From: Dermanyssus gallinae | Taxonomy: Eukaryota > Arthropoda > Arachnida > Mesostigmata > Dermanyssidae | Length of the DNA stretch: 64,000 nt | NCBI GenBank assembly: GCA_003439945.1 | Contig: QVRM01002772.1 | Span: 62,001-126,000 of the forward strand | Direction: 5' to 3' | In this document: positions 60,512 to 64,000 of the stretch, one piece after another | Layout: every line of letters starts with the position of its first letter | Position numbering within the stretch: position 1 is the stretch's first letter | The notes under the pieces: model-generated | The model's input: the letters and a program-made list of their open reading frames with translations, nothing else | Database searches by the model: none | Told to the model about the DNA's origin: nothing | Translations under genes and position numbers: made by a program

Positions 60512-60512
<1 letters not shown>
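59291..60512. other. Unassigned DNA
   Basis: A CAA/AAC run lies at about 59653-59700 and short TA arrays at 60078-60092 and 60294-60322. No gene recognised. Confidence 0.4.
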
Positions 60513-60583
<71 letters not shown>

Positions 60584-60621
60584 ATATATATATATATGTA
60601 TGTATATGTATATATATATAT
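60513..60621. repeat. (TA)n array, about 109 bp with TG interruptions
   Basis: The longest TA-rich array in the window. It ends about 20 bp before the RT fragment at 60640. Confidence 0.94.
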
Positions 60622-60639
60622 CATCGATTTTGACGGCTG

Positions 60640-61395
60640 ACACCATTCTTGGAGTCCGTAGGGTCGTCCCGAATGACCAATATGTGTTCCGAGCATGTCG
60701 CTCTACTGGCGCTGCCTGCAGCTTCCTACTCGACGATTTCTTCCACGTTGCTCCAACGGGTCTAACGGTTTTTTCTACGTGCCGCCTCTTAATACGCCGC
60801 ATTTGATACCGCCGCATGAATAGTCACGGAAATTACAAGACTGGCGGATGCAGGTGCGTTTTCAAACATTGTGAACTTTCTGTGCTCCATTGTCAGAAGA
60901 ACTCCAAATCAATCGACGGCGGACTAGCTGAGTTCGCACCTTTTCCTCAGTCCAACAGAATCGCTCAACATGATAGCTTGAAAACGTTACTTGTTGCGCT
61001 GCTTCTGGCTGATCTGCCAAACATAGTGAAAGGCTCAAGAGAAATGGTCCAGAGCTTGACGCATACGGACAATGTTGTTATACAAGGTACACTAACATTT
61101 CAGAGACACCAGTCCCTGGCTAGGCCCTCTGCTTATGTCTGCGAGCTTGAACTGCGAGTGAAACCGGACAAGACTGAGGCTATGAAGTTTCGCAGGGGGA
61201 GGAAGTGTTGCAGCTTACGGCACGTTGCGGTTGTACTCAAGAGACCTCCAATACGTCACAATCTTAAGATATCTCAGAATAGTAAATCAATAAGAGAATG
61301 GAAGCGGAGGCTATCTTCCAGCATGGACTTTGTTGGAAATATTGCCCCTATATCATATCGTTGTGCATCGGGATGTCGCCTTAAAAGTCGTAGTA
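60640..61395 (+). pseudogene. LINE reverse transcriptase fragment
   Basis: Plus-strand frames read PNDQYVFRACRSTGAAC and FLLDDFFH (RT fingers, cf. QYGFR-GRST), then LLVALLLADLPNIV and LTHTDNVVI (decayed LFALFL-DLP and YADD). LELRVKPDKTEAMKFRRGRK follows (thumb, the KT-AMKFRRG motif shared with the LINE at 15.3 kb). A stop after LLIRRI and the YADD to HTDN change show it is dead. Most of the palm between the fingers and DLP is unrecognisable. It ends in a (GTA)n tract. Confidence 0.68.
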
Positions 61396-61415
61396 GTAGT
61401 AGTAGTAGAAGTAGT
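61388..61415 (+). repeat. (GTA)n tail
   Basis: GTAGTAGTAGTAGTAGTAGAAGTAG directly after the RT fragment; probably the LINE's 3' simple-repeat tail. Confidence 0.75.
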
Positions 61416-61419
61416 TAGT

Positions 61420-61940
61420 AACAGTGGTACAGTACACTAATACAACATAGCTGCAACTAACAAGATGATAAAAAATCGTTTTAAAATACTCCACAAAGGA
61501 CAATAAGCTAATATGTGGCGTCAGCACAATGAATGAACGCCCAGCAGCAGCAGTGGCAGCTTTAGCACCGTGAATCACAGTAGAGACACGGCAGACACGT
61601 GACAGAACGGTCGCAGCGTTGGTGGCGTTGACGATGGTGTCGGCATAGGATGAGAAGTAGGAAAAGAAGCTAAGGAAAGGAAGTAGAAAAAGAAGGAGAG
61701 CCCCCCACCACCACCACCACCTCTGTGTGGATATGTGGATTGGACGGACGCATCGACGAATCAATGGCTGCACAGATAATGGGAGAGTTGGGGCTGGCTA
61801 GATCTGTGGGACAAGAGGAAGGGGAACGGACGGACGAGCCAGCGAACAAGCAAGCGAGCTGGTACGGTGGAAGGGGCGTGGAACGCTAGATTAAGCTCCA
61901 CCATCGATGGATCCCACATATTATTGAGCAATCATCCACG
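61420..61940. other. Unassigned DNA upstream of the FABP gene
   Basis: No coding feature recognised. A (CCA)n run lies near 61706-61722. Confidence 0.4.
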
Positions 61941-61949
61941 ACGATCTTT

Positions 61950-62333
61950 TGTCGTTGCTATCAATGTTGACATAATCGTCGTCGGCGTCATCGCCGTCGC
62001 CGCTGCCGCGGCCGCGTATTATCGCGCGCCGTTCGGTTCGTCATCCACCGCCGAAGCCGCGCTAAGCCGCGCTCGACCCGATCGCGACGTCAACGGCAGT
62101 CGGGATCACCGTACACCACACCACGCCACGCCGCGTCTGGAGGGGCGGGGGTGTGTGGGGGGTGGGGGGGTGGAGGGGAAAGGGGGCAGCCGATCGCGCC
62201 TCGACTACTTAGAGCGCGTCTCAAGCAGGTATCGTCAGCAGTTGCTCTCTAGCGGTGCTCACGACGGTCATCCTCGATTCGTTCAGCGTCCTTTGCTTGT
62301 CTTTCGTTGGCACGCCCACTTGTTGCTGGCAAA
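61950..62333 (+). promoter_or_regulatory. CpG-rich, G-rich upstream region and 5' UTR of the FABP exon
   Basis: CpG dinucleotides are dense at about 61970-62110 (CGTCGTCGGCGTCATCGCCG and onward), contrasting with the rest of the window. A G-rich run at 62138-62188 could form a G-quadruplex. No TATA box is evident. TTCAG-type initiator strings occur near 62282. This layout, directly upstream of the FABP start codon, suggests a TATA-less promoter plus short 5' UTR. The open frame crossing it lacks domain support. Confidence 0.45.
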
Positions 62334-62486
62334 ATGGTCGAGGCACTCTTAGGAACGTGGAAGCTCGAGAGCTCCGAAAACTTCGAGGACCTGCTCAAGG
62401 AGCTCGGTGTCAACTTCATGGTCCGAAAGCTCGCAAGCTCCTCCAAGCCGAACGTCGAGATCTCGAAGCTCGGCGATCAGTGGTCA
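62334..62486 (+). CDS. Fatty-acid-binding protein, first coding exon
   Basis: The first 51 codons of an intracellular lipid-binding protein, which carries fatty acids in the cytosol inside a ten-strand beta barrel capped by two helices. The family signature is complete: G-x-W-x-L-x4-N-F-E-x-L-L-x2-L (GTWKLESSENFEDLLKEL, residues 7-24). GVNFMVRKLASSSKP, VEISKLGDQWS follow the expected order of strand 1, helix-turn-helix and first barrel strands. The start context GGCAAAATGG fits. Homology stops after DQWS(VRS), so the exon ends at TCA|GTACGC (62486) or four bases earlier at GTG|GTCAGT. There is no intron at the codon-24 position used by vertebrate FABPs. Further exons (about 80 residues) lie beyond the window. 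Gene orientation is plus. Confidence 0.88.
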
Positions 62487-63787
62487 GTACGCTCGAACGG
62501 CGTTCGTGCCCAGCGGCCAGCGCCAATATTGCCTCATACTCGTGTCTCTCTCTCTGTCTTGTCTTGTGTTTGTGTCGACAGATGGGAATGAGCTTATGTT
62601 TGTACGTGTATATATATGTGTGTGTGTGTGTGTGGCGTGTGTATTTGTGATTTTGTACGAATGTCTGTCTATCTGTCTCTATATCTGTGTACAAATAGAT
62701 TTGTTGTCTTTTGGCTCTCTTCATCCGGCAGACTGCACACGTTTACGTACTATATATCTTGTTCTCTAAACCTCTTCAGTCTGTGTGCGTTCCGCCTCCA
62801 CTCTCGTTAGGATAAACTGTACAGGGTACAGCAAGCAACACAGCATGTCATTGTCACCATAGAGCTGCCGTCATGCATCGCATTTTACGGCGTATCACCT
62901 CACACATATCGCACATTGTTTGTAGCAACTATGTATTGCCTGTGCCAAGCCTTTACGCTGGTAGCTGCCGAGCTTTATACTGCGAAATCTGCAGCAGCAG
63001 CAGCAACAGCAGTAGCCTTGCGTGCTTGTCCGAGTCTGCCGAGTCCTGCCTATACGCGCATCTGACCTTCTACTCTCTCTGTCTCCCTTGTCTGCAGACT
63101 TTCTGAGTCTCTCGTTCAGTCTCTCGCTCTTTGCTTCGTCCAGCTTGGAGTTAATTCCAAAGCCAAGCACTGGAGTTAACGCCGAGTGGAAGAAACACTT
63201 CCAGACCGGTAGCAAAACTTAAACGCCACAAGAAGGCAGCAGACAAAGAATGAAGCGCCTCCGTGTGGTCCGGAGCAAAGACCCCTAACAGCCGACCGGA
63301 GGCGTTTCACGACTCCATCGGAGAAAGATGCGTCGCTCCGTACTTTCAAACATTCCTTGGAAACGCTATGCAAGCGTCGGAAGTGAAAGAAGGGGAAGAC
63401 GATCAGCATGCACATATACGCAGGTTTCTCTACTTCTGTGTTTGTTGTTTTTGACGTTGTTCTCGTTGCTGCTTTCTGTAATACCTGTAGTAGTAGTTGT
63501 TGTTGCCGTCGCTGGTGTTGCTTTTATTGTTGTTGCAAACGCTCATTTCGTCGCTCTTGCCTCTCATCGAATGAAGCAAATGCCAAAACGCCTAGGCAAA
63601 CGTTTCTTCTTCCCTTTCCTCGTCTTCTTTGTGAGTGTCAAGGTCAGCCACCGAGGCTTAGGCATAACTTAGCACGTAGAAATTCGTACGTTTCGATCCC
63701 GTACCAGATTGTTCGACTTGGAACAGCTAGTATGTGCCTAAATGGAGACTAAGTTGCAACCGATATTCTTTAAACTAAGCGTTGTTT

Positions 63788-63857
<70 letters not shown>

Positions 63858-64000
63858 CGAATATGTTGAGATATCTAGGGCTTTCCCAAAGGTCCTTGTA
63901 ACAGCGCGATCGCTGACTCTCAGTAGTATGGTATATTATCTATTCTCAATTAGCACCGCTCAAAGAACATTTGATTAGCAACAGAAATCGAATCAGTTGA
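62487..64000 (+). other. First intron of the FABP gene (runs off the window)
   Basis: Non-coding sequence after the donor. It holds GT and TGTCTG-type simple repeats at 62615-62690, a short (CAG)n at about 62990-63015, GTT/GTC runs at 63440-63540 and a TA array at 63789-63855. No acceptor followed by FABP strands (STFKNTE-like) was found before 64000. Confidence 0.6.
63789..63855. repeat. (TA)n microsatellite in the FABP intron
   Basis: About 67 bp of pure TA. Confidence 0.95.

Noticed and set aside
61867..62352. 161-codon frame overlapping the FABP start region
   Set aside because: It starts at GTG, not ATG, is Ala/Gly/Arg-rich from CpG and G-rich DNA, and overlaps a well-supported FABP exon in another frame.

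Overview
This is eukaryotic, almost certainly arthropod, nuclear DNA. The evidence is sparse coding sequence with spliced genes, a wide range of decayed non-LTR retrotransposons, a mariner transposon, tRNA-derived SINE-like units, and about thirty (TA)n arrays in 64 kb. The only confidently recognised host gene is the first coding exon of a fatty-acid-binding protein (FABP) at 62334. Its sequence (GVNFMVRK...KP..EI) is closest in feel to the arthropod and mite group-13 allergen family. That, with the repeat profile, makes a mite or other chelicerate my best guess, but the sequence does not prove it.

Layout. 1-3.2 kb: no recognised gene. 3.7-5.6 kb: a CR1/Jockey-like LINE on the minus strand with a complete RT palm but several disabling lesions. 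5.6-13.7 kb: mostly unassigned, with TA arrays, TA-cored palindromes (7.2 and 11.7 kb), a 235-bp element with inverted ends and internal tandem repeats (11.3 kb), and SINE-like units. 13.71-14.83 kb: a foldback element of about 1.1 kb with arms of about 480 bp. 14.9-16.75 kb (-): an EN-RT LINE with an internal deletion of the RT palm. It lies head-to-head with a plus-strand gag/EN remnant with three CCHC knuckles (16.8-17.9 kb). 20.7-21.0 kb: another R1-like fragment. 21-24 kb: AT-rich and empty. 24.3-25.2 kb (-): a LINE remnant of a second family, which recurs at 50.8-52.6 (+), 56.3-56.8 (-) and possibly 47.5 (-).

26-38 kb is the longest stretch poor in mobile elements. It holds trinucleotide repeats, including a (CAA)n tract of about 255 bp, several clean hairpins, and one exon-like ORF on the minus strand (30273-30489) ending at a consensus splice donor. 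39.6-40.6 kb: a second, badly decayed copy of the 4-kb LINE. 41.05-42.0 kb (-): a mariner transposase with intact DD34D catalytic residues but a missing 5' end. 44.2 and 45.3 kb: a 138-bp direct duplication. 45.7-49.5 kb: SINE-like units and a truncated LINE 3' end. 53.7-54.1 kb: the CCHC and restriction-like endonuclease (RLE) domains of an R2-type retrotransposon, running directly into a TA array. 56.2-59.0 kb: two perfect 60-bp inverted copies about 2.7 kb apart. 58 kb: nested inverted repeats around TA arrays. 60.6-61.4 kb: a further RT fragment. 62-64 kb: a CpG- and G-rich stretch, then FABP exon 1 and a long first intron that runs off the window.

No operon logic applies. The main theme is repeat turnover: retrotransposon ends, foldback arms and TA microsatellites repeatedly abut one another. 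Almost all retrotransposon reading frames carry stops or frameshifts and are annotated as pseudogenes.
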